Shown here: positions 49,334 through 62,209 of the stretch, one piece after another
How positions within the stretch are numbered: position 1 is the stretch's first letter
How the letters are laid out: the number at the start of each line of letters is the position of its first letter
NCBI GenBank assembly: GCA_018389105.1
Contig: JACATO010000317.1
Location: forward strand, 3,009,001-3,073,000
DNA from: Nautilus pompilius
Taxonomy: Eukaryota; Mollusca; Cephalopoda; Nautilida; Nautilidae
DNA: 64,000 bases
Direction: 5' to 3'
The notes under the pieces: model-generated
What the model was told of the DNA's origin: nothing
Databases searched by the model: none
What the model saw: the letters and a program-made list of their open reading frames with translations, nothing else
Translations under genes and position numbers: made by a program

Positions 49334-49903
49334 TTAATTAACTCGGCGCCAGTAAGCAAAAAGGCTGATAATATATTTCAAAATGGATGCGGTTTTGTTT
49401 TTCCTTTTAACCATTTTGAGGTCTCGGAATACAATAAGTATTGCATTCAAGGATCTGGCAGCGAGAAAGAAATAATCAAAGAAAACAGTGAGAATCTTTT
49501 TGAATGACAGAATAACATATCGAACTGCGTCTCTGTTAACAATGGCAACAACGTTTTTGTTTTTCTGTATCCGTTTGTTATCAAATTGGCTTACAGTAAC
49601 ATTTACATTGCATGTAACTGTTCGCTGCGCAGATCTTGAAAACGGTGTAATTCTAAGAAAAGGAACAGCGTGCCTTAGAAAAGAAATAAAAGGGGTTTCA
49701 CAGTATAAGTCTTGTTGTAACTCTAGCATTAAATAGTGTAGCGCGAAAGGCAGATTTGTAGCGATGAATGCATGCGAATCCGGGCGGATGGGAGTGGACA
49801 AGAGAGCGATAGATGTCGCTCGCCACTTTATTCCCATATTTATAACTCTGCTAGTTTTTGGTGCTGAGTTTCTCATAATTATCGCCATGGCTGCGATTTG
49901 CAC
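49334..49903 (-). CDS. Unidentified ORF of 184-189 codons
   Basis: An open frame from Met at 49903 to TAA at 49334. A second in-frame Met at 49888 has the context GCAGCCATGGCG, a near-ideal Kozak start, and would give 184 residues. AAACAG about 40 bases upstream could be an acceptor, and AATAAA lies 71 bases after the stop. The product is basic (C-terminal 'MVKRKNKTASILKY'), with a hydrophobic patch around residues 138-165 ('ILTVFFDYFFLAARS') and no recognised domain or signal peptide. The length is well above what chance predicts for this base composition. It may be a taxon-restricted gene, a piece of an unknown repeat, or chance. Confidence 0.3.
   Translation of the reverse strand: MQIAAMAIIMRNSAPKTSRVINMGIKWRATSIALLSTPIRPDSHAFIATNLPFALHYLMLELQQDLYCETPFISFLRHAVPFLRITPFSRSAQRTVTCNVNVTVSQFDNKRIQKNKNVVAIVNRDAVRYVILSFKKILTVFFDYFFLAARSLNAILIVFRDLKMVKRKNKTASILKYIISLFAYWRRVN
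49542..49736 (+). CDS. Possible small secreted cysteine-containing peptide (antisense to the 49 kb ORF)
   Basis: A 64-residue frame starting MATTFLFFCIRLLSNWLTVT has a hydrophobic N-terminus like a signal peptide, then a 35-residue part with cysteines at 29, 44, 58 and 59. It overlaps the longer minus-strand ORF, so at most one is likely to be coding. No family recognised. Confidence 0.15.
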   Translation: MATTFLFFCIRLLSNWLTVTFTLHVTVRCADLENGVILRKGTACLRKEIKGVSQYKSCCNSSIK

Positions 49904-52900
49904 AAAATTATAGCTGTTTAAACAAACGGTTACTTTAGTAATCCAAAATGGATTAGGATTTATGCAAGTATTCGTCCATTGCTTTAGGTATTGCTTTGGT
50001 AACCTTGTTAATCAGTTTATATGGGTAGCCGATCGCCAAACACTTGAAGAAGAAGAAAAATTAAGTGCCATGGATAAGGAACAAATACCTGAAGATCAGG
50101 GTCCTGTAGATAGAAATATAATAAAAGCAAATAAATATATTCTAAATTATTACTTCACAAAAGGAAAGTGTGCAAGAAAATACCACAAGCAGATGAAAGG
50201 TGTAACTTCTTTGTCTTTATTCTAAAACGAGTGCATTTATTTTTCACCTAAATGGAAAAGGGACAGAGCTTTTAGCCAGGCTTTGCTTTTCGACGGCTGT
50301 TTGTGAACTGAATGGCGAATGTGTCTTCCAGCAGCAGTCGTTTCCAAATTCAAGCATAATCAGCAGGTGCGGCTAATGACCAGAAAGGGAGTATGCGTAG
50401 CTGAGCAGGAATGTCAACAGGTTCGGATTAGCGATTAGTAATGCTGGCTGGTTGTTTCACGTCATGCGCATTTATCAGTAAAAAGATGCCAATTTTTTTA
50501 AATCTTGAATTTAATGTAGCAGGCATAAGACTTGCGTAAGATTATTGAGATTTACAGAGACTGGTACCCATTCGATCAGTAAAAAGCTGTCCCCACAAAG
50601 GGGTCCGTTTTTTTATCTTACATATAGATTTTGACGCTTGTTGATTTTGCTCAATCGATCTGTGGAGAGACCGCTGCTTTACCTATTTGACGTTAGTATA
50701 AATTGAATATTAAAGCAGTCAGTAGGGCGTGAGTTTGATTTTCACGCTGAATATGAATAAGTTATTATTATGACATATCAATTAATTCTCTTCAGACCTC
50801 GTTTACTGTGGAAGATCCGGTGAAAACGAAAGGAACGAATTAAACAAAGTATATATAACTGCGGCGAAATTTACTTCTATTCTGGTTAGAAATTAGAGAT
50901 TTATCAGGAACGAGAGGGAGGGCAGCACTATAAGGAAACCATTTTATTCAATCTCAAGCGAAGTAAAGCGCTGGACGAAGCACACTATTAACGACATTTT
51001 GAACGAGTTTAAACCTGGACTTTCTGTAAATCTTTTTTTTTTCACTCAGAAAACGAGCTCGATCGCGGAGTCCGCGGGCAAAGTGTGGCCGGCGTACGTG
51101 CGGAGTGATCTACTTACTTCTGAGTGGCCTTCTTCGTGTTACATCAGCCAAGAACAACGAAACCTAATTTAATTTTAACGAAAATTTATGAATGTTGCAC
51201 AAAGGGTGATTGATTGAGATTGAAACAGTAGTTGCGTCAAAGGATAAACTCCAGAGTAGCTAAACAATCTTGCAAAGCATCAGTGACTCTTAATAGAAGA
51301 GCGGGCAGTAGAATCGATGATGCTGGCCTCTCGGTCGTTCTTACTGGTTGTTCCTTGAAAGCGCGATGAGATAAATTTCCTTTCGCTAATAAATCGGCCA
51401 GGATTTCTGGCCCAGCAGTTACAAATTTCAGTGCGGAGAATTTCCAAAACATTTATCCATTTCTTCAACGTTCCTTCTTTTGTTTTCAAATTAGGGACCT
51501 AAGGCAGCTCACAGAATAATCCATCCGGTTTCAAAATACAAATTCTAAACGTACTTCCTGTTCCCATGCAATGGTTGATAGTATCTCTCGACCAGTATTT
51601 AAGGAAATGTTTTCACAATATAGTGTTAGGGGGATAACTCAGACCTAAGCTTGTCTTTCAGCTTCTTTCCTTTTAATGTAAACATTACTGTATTTCCGGT
51701 GTCTGGAATCTGATCGAAATGGGTTTATCGAAGACAGACTTTTAACTGGGCAATGTTAACCCCGTGAGTTTGGAAAGGTTTTGAATAGGCGACCAGGAGA
51801 AACTGATTTCAGATTACGTGTTTTTATTCATATACACAGAAAAACAGAGATGGTGTGCGTATATAACTACACACACACATATACAGAGTGATTAAAGTCG
51901 CTCTTTACATTTAAAAAATATATATTGTTTTAGTAAGAATAGAGGTTGGTTTTTTTAAACACTGCTATGCCATTTCCGTGACATTTTGCGACTTTGATTC
52001 AGTCGGTTGCTGGTGAACCGCTTGATCGGCCGTCGGGGCCCCAGACAGAACGGCCTGCTGGATCCCGGACCCGGCCCACGAGCGGATGGGCAAGGGGAAG
52101 ATTGCGCGTGCAGTAAAACCGCGTGATTTGGACGGATGAAAGATCAGAACAGCGAGGTGTTGGATAACGTTCTTCCTGGATCTGTTTGTGACGTTTGCGG
52201 TTGTGAAAGCCTTGATGAAGCGGTCATTTTATGTTGAAATCTGACTGAAATCAAGATAAACGCCATGAAAGTATCTTTGAAACGATTCCAGCGTTAATTT
52301 TTTTTTTCTTCCTGGCTATTAGAACAAAACCTCTGAATATTTAAAACAGCGAATGACTTTTCACCCACCCTGTGCGTTAGAAACATAAGCCGAGGATATT
52401 TCGGAGTAAACTGGAGCTGACGCACACATGAACCAGCGAAAATTAAACTACGGAGATCGGCTGAGAAAAAACGACTACAAGTTAATGGCTCTGCCACTTA
52501 GGCTTTTTGAGTGCAATGCTTTAGGTACACCTAAGAGTGGAAATACGAATCTGCCTGTTTTTAGCCTAGTCGCACTTATCCTGTTGTATTTTTTGTTCTT
52601 TTTTTTATTTTTTACTGTTAAAAACAGAAAATCGTTATGACATCCTTCTGAAATTATGCGCCCCTAAATAACAGTTGTCTCATAAAATGTGCCTGACCGA
52701 GGTGAGCAGGGGCAGGAAAATCCAATATCGTCGTTGCTGCAGCGAAACTGGGGCCCCAGGAAGTAATTACTAACGATGAACGTCCTTAACAAGTAATTTT
52801 TAAAGTTGGTAAATTTGAGCCTAAAGGACAAAAGGCGTCCAGACAATGATGAAATCTGATCGAAAGTAAGTGGTCGAGTTGGCGTTAAACAGTGTTTGGA

Positions 52901-55324
52901 AGTAGGCGTCGTCCAATGGCTCATCGTAGCTACAGGCTACAGAGAAGGTTGGCAGTGGGGGGGTGAGAACAATAGATGGAGCTGTAGCGTGAAAGTTACA
53001 TATAAAACTTCTGTAAAAAAGTGGAGTGAAAGGGTAAATGAATAAAGATGGTGGTGTGAGATTCAGGTAAAGTGTGTTCGTTACAGTTTAGTCAAAGCCA
53101 CTGACTGGGTATGAAAGAGATACGTAGGAAGAGAAAAGGGTCGACAATTGAGAAAGAAAGAACAGATAGAGAAAAATAGCAAAGAATGAAATCTCTAAGA
53201 AAAAGGGCTCCAAGGGGAAGAATAGAAGCGAGACGAATAATGAAATCAATTATGCCGATGTACGTGAAATATAAGTGCTGCAGAGAATTGACCTGCTGAT
53301 ATCTAATTAACCGAGCAGGCAGGAAAGGTTATTTGCGATGTCATATCCAGCAGGTTCTCCCACGAATAACTGCTGATGAGTACGGATGGAAAGCCAATGG
53401 TGGGAAGGTAAAGAAAGACAACGAGGAGAACGTGTGTTTGGATTATTTCACCGGCAGAAACTGGAATACACATCAGTTGGACTGCAGAGTGAGGCTCGAT
53501 CACTCAGGCATGCTCTATCTTCGTTCGCCATTCTTTAAAGCAGTAGCATTCTGCGAGTGAGCTTGCGTCTAATCTTTTCATCGGTGATAGCATCAGCAGA
53601 AAAGAACATTAACGGAAAAGCTATGAATAAAGGTTAAGTGTTTTTCTCGGGTTCTTGTATGCTTAATGTAAAATGCCTAAAAGCATTGCATGGTTCCACA
53701 TTCCATAGACTACAGGTTTTTTAATAAAGTACATGTGAACATGTATCACCGTACAGCCGCGGGCTCTAAGAATTAAGCAAGAAACAAAAGGGTGGGTACG
53801 GGCTGTGGAGAGTCAGTTTTATACAGAATGGACGACTAGCATTTTGGGGGGGGTTGAAGAGTTGAACGTCTCTCTGCTACATAAAGGAAACACAGATGAT
53901 TTGGAGTAGCAGCTCTTTTAAAAATTAGTTTTCACAGATCACGCATAAGAAGAGTGATGGATGTGTGACGCGTTTATCCGAGTCATTATGACCCAGCGTC
54001 ATTCCATGTGAGCCTAACCTCCACTCCAATCGCTTAGCTTTCGGATATTCCTCGTTTAATTAAATACAAGGTCGAGCCCTTTTTTTTACTACCTACATGT
54101 GGAGATAGAATTAAATATAAATGGTAGGACTTTGGTTTAAAGTAATAAAAAAAGCGTAAAATAAAAATTTTGCTTTCATATTTGGATATCGTTATATTAT
54201 TTTCGTATTTGGCTTCACTGAACTGATTTATAACGCGGTCTTTTTAATTTTCCTTTGATCGGCTACATTTCTCGGTCGTTTGTGCGCATTGAAGCATCAC
54301 ATCAACTCGGCGAGTTAAGTTAATGGAAAATATGTAGTCTCCCATCTTCCACTTTGGGCGGATCGTCTGAACGTCTAACGAGATCAGATCGGGGAAGCAC
54401 GGGAAATAGATGTGAATTTGAAAGATAAACTCCGGGGTAGGACTCGGACTTAAAATCATCATTGCGATGAAGTCGTTCGTCCTTAATAAATGACGGGATC
54501 TTCATTTTTGGACTTATATGCGATTTCTTCTTTTTTATGGTAGAAACGACGTTGATAACTTCGTGAACGTTTTTGTTTCCAGCTTTGTTCAGCTAAAAAG
54601 AATCGAGAACATCAAATAATTTTATAGACGCGCAGATCGGTGGCCATTGGATAAAGTGATAGATGTCAGCAGACGGACAGAAATCCCTTTAGCTATAAAA
54701 GGCGCAATGAAAATAAGCGGAGTTTACAATTTAATTTTTATTTTAAGTTTACAGAAGAAATGTGTCTGTCTCCAAAGGTTCAGTTTCAGAAAAGCGTGTA
54801 ATATGAAAGTATTCTGAGGGTTTGCTCAAAGAATGAGGCGGTTAACAGAACTAATAACACTCGAGTATTTCGCCTGTGTTTAGTCATGTTTTACTTTAAT
54901 TGAACTCGCTCTGTTTATCAAGTTTGTGCGGAACATCGACCCTGATCATCAAATACAACAAAGAACTAATAAAAATACCAATACTCATTAAGATTGCTTT
55001 TTGCTTCACGCAGTGCACAGACTTGCATCGAACGAAGGTTTCGTAGATCTGGAATAATACCCGGCGGATTCCACCGGACGCAGTCCACAAAATTAATGAC
55101 CCGGCCCGGGGGAGACGACCCTAACCCTGAATTCAGTCCATACCGGACAGGTAGATAGCAAACCGTGTGTTACACAGGTCACTATAATTCACAGAATGCA
55201 ACTCTTTCGCAAATTTTCTTCTACATTAAGCAAAAGTATATACTAGAAACTTTGAAAAGTGTTCAGCTTTTAGCAAACAGGTAAAACCCAACTGTAGGAT
55301 GGCGTTCAGCGACTGGATTCTAAT
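49904..55324. other. Mostly AT-rich DNA with GC-richer patches, no gene recognised
   Basis: The plus frame 49962-50225 ('LEEEEKLSAMDKEQIPEDQG') has acidic, protein-like content but no identity. A decayed tRNA-like module may lie at 50690-50750. GC-rich patches at 50990-51120 and 51990-52180 carry no recognisable domain. ACAGAGTGATTAAAGTCGC at about 51885 resembles a transposon end, without a partner. Confidence 0.35.

Positions 55325-55385
<61 letters not shown>
55325..55385. repeat. (GA)n microsatellite
   Basis: About 60 bases of GA repeat with one break (GAAGAG) near 55340; it directly abuts the SINE that follows. Confidence 0.95.
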
Positions 55386-55386
<1 letters not shown>

Positions 55387-55389
55387 AAG

Positions 55390-55700
55390 ACGGCAGCGGA
55401 TGGCCTAGGACGTAGCGCGCCGGGTCGCTGTGGCAGAGGACGCGGGTTCGATCCGGCCGGCTTCAGCGCAACCCCGCCTCCCCCATCCACCACCACCACC
55501 GCCGTAGGATATCTCCTCGCTTTCTGTTCGAGTGGGTTTCATTCTTCCGTTCTGCTGCAGCTCATCCGGAGGCTGTTTTCCCCGAGTTCCGATGATGGCG
55601 GTTTGATCGACAGATCTGGTGGTTGGTTACTGAAACGGATCCCAGCTGCTTTCCAGTCAAAACCCCCAGCGCGCATACGCTGGCACCAGAAGAAAGGGGG
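55390..55700 (+). repeat. tRNA-derived SINE
   Basis: A GC-rich module opens with an A-box-like TGGCCTAGGACG and, 40 bases on, a B box GGGTTCGATCC, the internal RNA polymerase III promoter of a tRNA. It is followed by a (CCA)n stretch and a body containing GGGTTTCATTC, ATCCGGAGGC and CGAGTTCCGATGATGG, shared in part with the 23.8 kb fragment. This is the best preserved SINE in the window. The 3' end is estimated. Confidence 0.65.
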
Positions 55701-58700
55701 ACACCGTTAACACACAGACCCTCTGAGATTAATCTGCGCGTAATTTCTCTGCCGTATTAAAATAAACAGACGTAGGCAGCCTGCCGCTGGAAAACAAGGC
55801 GACTCTTTAAGAAAACCAGATCACGTGCTCTCCCACACCTTACTAGTTCCCTTCGGCCGTCCCCTCTGTCGGGATCGACATGAAAAGTGGCCGAATGAGT
55901 AGCATAGGCAAACCAGGCCTTCTTCATTCTTTCTTATACAACGTTACATTGCCAAGTCGTTAGTGCGCCAGTAATTCCTATTAGACGATCAGCCGTCGTT
56001 ATCTGTCTTCACTTCTTGATCGAAAGTCACATGGCGTCGATTATCGTCTCGCTGGACGTTCAATTAGTAATCACTGGTACTATAAAAAATTTGCCCCTGT
56101 AACACACAGCTTCCCTCTAACCCGCTTATGTAAGTACTACATCGCAATGCAACCCTGACCACAGGAATAAAAGAGGCAATCGTACTCTGGAAACCTCGGG
56201 CCTGGTGGAATTGAAACGGATTTAATCAGAACCTGGCCATTTCCGTAGGTCTCTCTCAGTATGGCTTCGATAAATGTCAGAATGATCCCACTAAACGGAC
56301 CGACCGGAGCGCATCTCGTCCGGCTTCTGTAAACGTTTCGTGAATGTTTGTATAGACACCGCAGCGTACACAGACGTTAACGAGATTTGCTTTCAGAACA
56401 TGCTGGACGGAAATTGGTAGGCTATGCTCGAATGTTAAATGATCAAGGAAGTGGGGGTGCCTGGATGACACGGATTGCAAAAGTGTGCGATGGCGGCAGA
56501 TTTACTGAAGGTAACCTCGCTTCACAGAGATAGCGACAAGTCTAACTGCAGGAGAGGCGAGACCACGAGTTACCTACAGCGCGGGGCTCGGACTTTTGAA
56601 CAGTCCCTAAATAAGAAGAAATGATTCGGAGACGATAGGGGGAGATAACAATGGCAGAATTCAAATCAGCGAAACAGGGACAAGAGCCGTTTCTTCCCTT
56701 CCACGCAAACTCTACCAAATTCTTTAAAAATATTCTTTGAAACAAAGATTCTGCAACAAACGAGTTTATATTGTTACCCGTTATGCATAAAGTTCTTTCG
56801 TCACATTTAGTGAATCACTAAAACCAGAGAGAGATGAAGGACGAGTGACGATTGTCTGAAGTCTCTCCGCCCCACTGGCACAACGTGAACTTGGCAGCAT
56901 GAGACGAGGACGCCACATAACCGACTTCCCCGAATTACGCACATTCTTCAGTACCTGTCACACTCTCTAAACCAAGCTGCTGGCTGTCTTTTTCTTTTCA
57001 TTTTTCTTCTTCCTCTCCCCAATTCTCCAAATACTCAAAGACCCACGTCGAAAAATATTTTTTCTAGTCATACATGATCAATCATTCGCGTGTCTTTGTT
57101 GGCTGAAATCAGGGGTTTTGGGGCTCTAGCCAGAGGGAGCTAGGCCCTGCGATTCCGTTCGAGGTTGCCACGCCCTGGGCCGAATCAGCGGTTGACCGTG
57201 CTTCAGTGTCTTGCACGACAGGACCCTTGAAGAGGCTTGGCAAGGGTTTAGCTGGAAACCGAGGCCTAATGGGACCGTGAGGTTTTCTGCTGGGGAAGCT
57301 GATCACTAGACAGCGGAGTTTTCGAACCCTTTTAATGATTCCTCTGGGACTCCTTTAGGGAGGGAGCAGGTCCCCCCCCACCAAACCTCAAACTTTCGAA
57401 AATTTCAGGTTTTGACACATAGACACATAGATACGTACTCGCTGACCTTCGGCCAACAACAGAAACATTTACCGCATAAAGGACTTCTTTTGTCGTTTCT
57501 GTATATAAAAATATGCATTTTAAAAAATTTATTAATAAAGCAACGATACCAGAAGGAATTAGCATATTTAAACTATTCTACTTTCAAAGGGAAACAACTC
57601 TTTATTAAACTATAAAAAATTTCCGCAGGCATATATAGTTATTTATCAATTAATTTTTTTAATTTATTAGTGTTGGCTTTCACGGATCTTTCTACTGATA
57701 AATATTGCCAGATGATTTTATACCCGGAAAGAAAAACAAAGATCCCCCCACCGACGATACGTCAGGCTTCATTAGCTTAGATTGGATGCACGTGATTACT
57801 CGTAATGCGAATGATATCGCTGTCAGGTTGTGAATGGGGACGACCATGTTTCGCTGGCAAAGAAATAGGTCGCCCTCCTACAATTCCATTCCAATGACAC
57901 TTAAATTTTGGTCTCCTTTCTATCGCTGCTTAATTAACGGAGAACAGTCTACCTCGAAATAAATAACGGCTAAAAGACGAGAAACGTCTGGCTTCCTTTT
58001 GCCTGATGCTACTCGCTTCGAGGGATTGATGACGAAGGTGAAGCAGTCAGGTGGAGAAATAGAACCCCGGCTATTGCACAGCCAGCCGAAAGTTCTGTAA
58101 TGCAAAGTTTTCTATCGTCTGCTTTGTGGAATGGAGCCTTCTGCGGCGTAGAAAGCGGGAATGTTTCCAGGGCCCCCAATGATATCGGCAGAGTGTCAGC
58201 CGTGGATATACCTCACTGGATCTTCTTCGATTGGAGCCAGAAGTAGAGTTTTTTGTTTAATAAACACTGCGCCGCGTGAATTGTAAAACATCGTAAAAAT
58301 CACACTTACCTGTCATAATAAAAAAAGTAAGAGACTAATTTATTTTAAAGATGTGAAACGATGTCCAGTTAGTTTTCAAACAAAGAGAACAGCCACCGAG
58401 GTTCGCAGTATCGGCAGTAAATCTAAGAGTCGGCCATTAATCAGAGACGTCACTCACGAAGCAGCCGACCTAAAGCGGTCCCTGACATCCAAACTTCGAC
58501 ATACCACTGCTTCTTCACTTTTATATAAAATATCGTCACAATACTTTTCTTTTTAAAATATAAAACGAACGTTTTAAATTTAAATCATAAATGCCAACTA
58601 CTAAATTTGTGTGAATTCATTTGTCCCTAATAGCAAAAGAAAGACGTTTATTTAACACAAAGGCTTCTTCATAGAATTCCAGGGGGCTTGATCTAGAATA

Positions 58701-59555
58701 TCAGTCTGAGTACACATACGATAACAACAGGATAAAGGTCGTGTTATATATATAAATCATTTATAAGAGTTTATGTCTAGCTGTAAGTAGAACATTAAAA
58801 CCTGCCTTTTATTGTAGAGTCACCCGTCTGCCTCAAACTTTACCCGTTTATTTAAATTGTAACCTACTCTTATACGCCAGACGTCTACTCTCTCTTACTT
58901 TATTTAACCCTCCCCCGAATTACAGCTGTTTAAAATGAAGAAAAGGTATTAATTAGACTTTTACATAACGAGATAAAATGATGGCTTCAGTTTTTGAGTG
59001 GAATTTATCAAATGATTTTGCAAAAAGTATATAACCTTTGTATTATTATTATTGTAGTCGAGTATCACCTAAGCATGACCAAACAAAACTGATGGAACTA
59101 CTCAGCCTCTATTCATATTTGGACTTGAGGATTATTTGTTAGATATTTAGTATTTTTTAGAAAAGAAGAATTAACGAAATATAAAATCATTTTAATTTTT
59201 TAAATTCTTTTTAGAATATCTCGAACAACCTCAAAGAAAAGAATAAAAATATATAACAAAAACTTCTATATAAATGCATTTGAGAAAAGTCTTAATATAA
59301 ATCAATATTATAAAACTCATGAAAAAAGTCCTTAAAAATAGATCTTAATAAATAGTTGCTAATGACAAATCTTACTTAAATAAATAAAAATAACAGGAAT
59401 ATTTATATAACTGAAAATAATTATGGAGGCACACGCGTGCTATGCACAGATAGTCAGTAAGTGCAACTGAGAGACGTATGTAATACATACACGATGCATT
59501 ATTACAGAAAATATACAAACACAAAATGAATGTGTTGTACAGTGATTCAGAATTT
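55701..59555. other. Moderately GC-rich then AT-rich DNA, no gene recognised
   Basis: 55.7-58.2 kb is the most GC-rich long stretch in the window. At 57109-57306 (minus) a Pro-rich 65-codon frame coincides with a local GC island but is not recognised. A full-consensus minus-strand donor ACAG|GTAAGT occurs at about 58307-58316, again preceded by a pyrimidine-rich run, with no coding exon attached. Confidence 0.35.
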
Positions 59556-59559
59556 TCTA

Positions 59560-60390
59560 TGTGAGCCCTTTGCTTTATACAGAACATGATACCTCGCTTT
59601 TGTACTCCCAGACAGGTTATCATTGTACGACTGTGGAATGTTGTTCAAATATCTTGTAGCATGTTCCACAATTCATTTAAGGTGTTTGGCTGCCGTTTGA
59701 CTTTCCTTATTAGCCATATAACCCATAAAGCTTGAATAATGTTCGTATCAAGACGATTTAGTTAGCAGGCCAAGGCATTTTTTTGCGTTCCATCACCCTC
59801 TTTACAAACTACATACTTTTTCTCCGAATTGGCTGTATGCTTGGGGTTAGGGTTATGTTGGAAGATGAGTCTCCGTCCAATAAGATATCTTTCTGAGAAA
59901 ATGAGATGTTGGATAAGAATATATTGTGCCTGTCGGAATACCTTTGATTTTATGAAAATTCCGACATTCTTGGTTGATATGCAGCCCCGCGATTGTGTTG
60001 ATCCACCTGCATGCTTCCTGTAGCTGTTGTCACATTGTTATACCGCTTCTCGATTCGCCTACGAAGAAGCTGGAGTTGATTATTGCCAAACAGATCCCGT
60101 CTTGGACTCGTCTGTGAAGAGCATCTTACACGTTTAACCATCCCACTGTTCCATTTCTACTGCCAGTTTAAACCTTACCGTTTGGTATTTTTTTCTAAGA
60201 AAACAATTTGAGCTTTCTTCCTCGAGTGCGTCTATCGTCAACAGCATTCGTCTCGTTTATCTCCTGCGGTGTCGCGCATACAGCTTTTTTTGAAATATGA
60301 AGTCGGGCTGCAATCTGCCACATGGAGTAGCCTTCACTATACATTACTTCAAACTATATACGCTTGTCATGTAACTCACCCTCCCCAGGA
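59560..60390 (-). pseudogene. Tc1-family transposase relic
   Basis: Minus-strand frames give 'YSEGYSMWQIAARLHISKKA' and 'ETNAVDDRRTRGRK' (60380-60200), the paired-like DNA-binding region and basic linker. After a long, poorly preserved middle come 'NPNPKHTANSEKK' (59800-59840; family QQDNDPKHTA), then 'KRQPNTLNELWNMLQDI' and 'WNNIPQSYDNLSGS' (59590-59700), the C-terminal region after the catalytic Glu. The catalytic Asp in the second block is replaced and the Glu block is unreadable. Many stops. Confidence 0.7.
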
Positions 60391-62209
60391 CCATAGTATT
60401 CAACAAACATTCGCCGTAATACAATAAAATCACATCCCATAGTCTTGCAGTTGTTCCGCAGGTGTGATACTTTCTGACACGACGACCAGTCACAGTGAAC
60501 TACACCAGCACCTCCCACTACTTTATAGCTTTTCATTTCTACCCATAAGGTCCGACTCTATTACGTGTTATTTTATATTTATATATATATATATATATTT
60601 TAATAATGTATGTCCCCTGTTTCTAGGCAATCACACCCAGTTCTTTAGCCATTTAGGGTTAAATAGAACAATATTTTTTTTTAAAAAAAAGACATGTTAA
60701 TATTCAGCTGAAGATAAAATTAAGATGTAAGTATTATTTTAAGAAATTAAATACAGGTAAAAAATCTATAAACGCTGCTCCTTTGTTTTTGATTTAGAGA
60801 TAGGGTATCAAAATGTAGATCTAAAGATTTAGGAAGAGTTTTAGTACATCTAAGACTAGTTGAAAATTTTTTTTCGTGTAAAGGGAGCATTATAATTTAT
60901 ATTTTAATTTATATTATATGAAGAGTTTACAGAAATTGAATGTACTCTTCATTGAAAATATATATATGGGCTTTCTGATAACTTTGATCTTAAAATATTA
61001 CTTTGATGATTTAGCTTATTACGTAGAATGCGCGATATACAAATCAACAAAGTAAACATGAAAAGACTGTCAAGTTTGTCGTAAAAATAGATAAATATGA
61101 TACAAATGAAGCTTCGTCGTGTATACAGGTGCTTCTAAAAAATTAGAATATCGTGGAAGAGTTACCCCAACAAGACAAATGTTGTACTAAACATTGGAAA
61201 TAAAGCATGGAAGTCTTCTATGGCGCATACCTATTATACTTGATCACGAAGATGCTTTAATGATTTAGATCTGGGTTTATATCGGGAAAGGGGGAACCTC
61301 TGTATCTACCAATATGGGATATTGCTGAAATTATAAATATGAATTAAGTATAGAAGTCATTACTGACCCTGTTTCAGTAAACAAAGTAAAATGAATTTGA
61401 AAGCAACTACCTATTATAATAATAAAGTAGAATTTAAAGCTCTACAGCAAAGCTAAAAGTATCCTTTCTAATTTATGCAGAGTTTGAAAGTGTTTTACTA
61501 AAAGTTAAGGGATACTACAAGCAAGATCTTAAAAGAAAAGGTTAATAAGACAGGCGAAACAGCTTTAAAGAGAGCAAACTCGTCTTGAAAGCATGGCAGC
61601 ATCGCAATAAATGGAGCCGGCCTGGAGGTCGGCAAGGTTTGGACAACTCTGTCGGATAATATGGTGTTAAGTATAACAAATAATAAACTAAACTCCTTCC
61701 CTCTCGTTAAACTAAAAATGGTTAGGCCCACACGAACTTCATAGTATCATGTACAATATTGGGGGGATTAGGGACCTTCTCGACAAGTAAAGTGATTGGT
61801 TTTGTAATTAACATCTTATTAGCAAAACTTTAACTCTAAAACGTAATGAGCTCGTAAGCGTAGATAACACGCGATGGAGGAAGAGTATAGGTAGATACAT
61901 TTGTGGAGCTTCATATTGAACAGTTTATAACATCAGTACTGTGAAGATACGTTTCTAGCCTTCGTAACCTACCATTTCATACAATCAACACTTCATAACT
62001 TACCATTCATATTGTAAACAAAGACAACTTATACTGAAATTAATATTTTATTTTTACTGTGCAGAATTTTAATTAAAAGCGGACACAAATAAAAAAGAGT
62101 GTGCGCTGTATAATATATTTACATATGCCGCTGTGGTTTCAGGTGCAGCCATAAAGCTATATTATCTTAGCTCTGTAAATGTCTAAGGAGTAAGAGAGGA
62201 TGGAAGTTG
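60391..62209. other. AT-rich DNA; possible MITE end at 61126
   Basis: TACAGGTGCTTCTAAAAAAT at 61124-61143, followed by TAGAATATCGTGGAA, resembles the ends of widespread Tc1/mariner-type MITEs as I remember them. No matching inverted end was found downstream. A (TA)n run lies at 60577-60598. Confidence 0.3.

Noticed and set aside
51885-52200. Transposon starting ACAGAGTGATTAAAGTCGC
   Set aside because: No inverted partner and no transposase piece could be read in the GC-rich sequence that follows.
52664-52924. 86-codon minus-strand frame
   Set aside because: No recognised domain, splice signals or composition bias beyond its local GC content.
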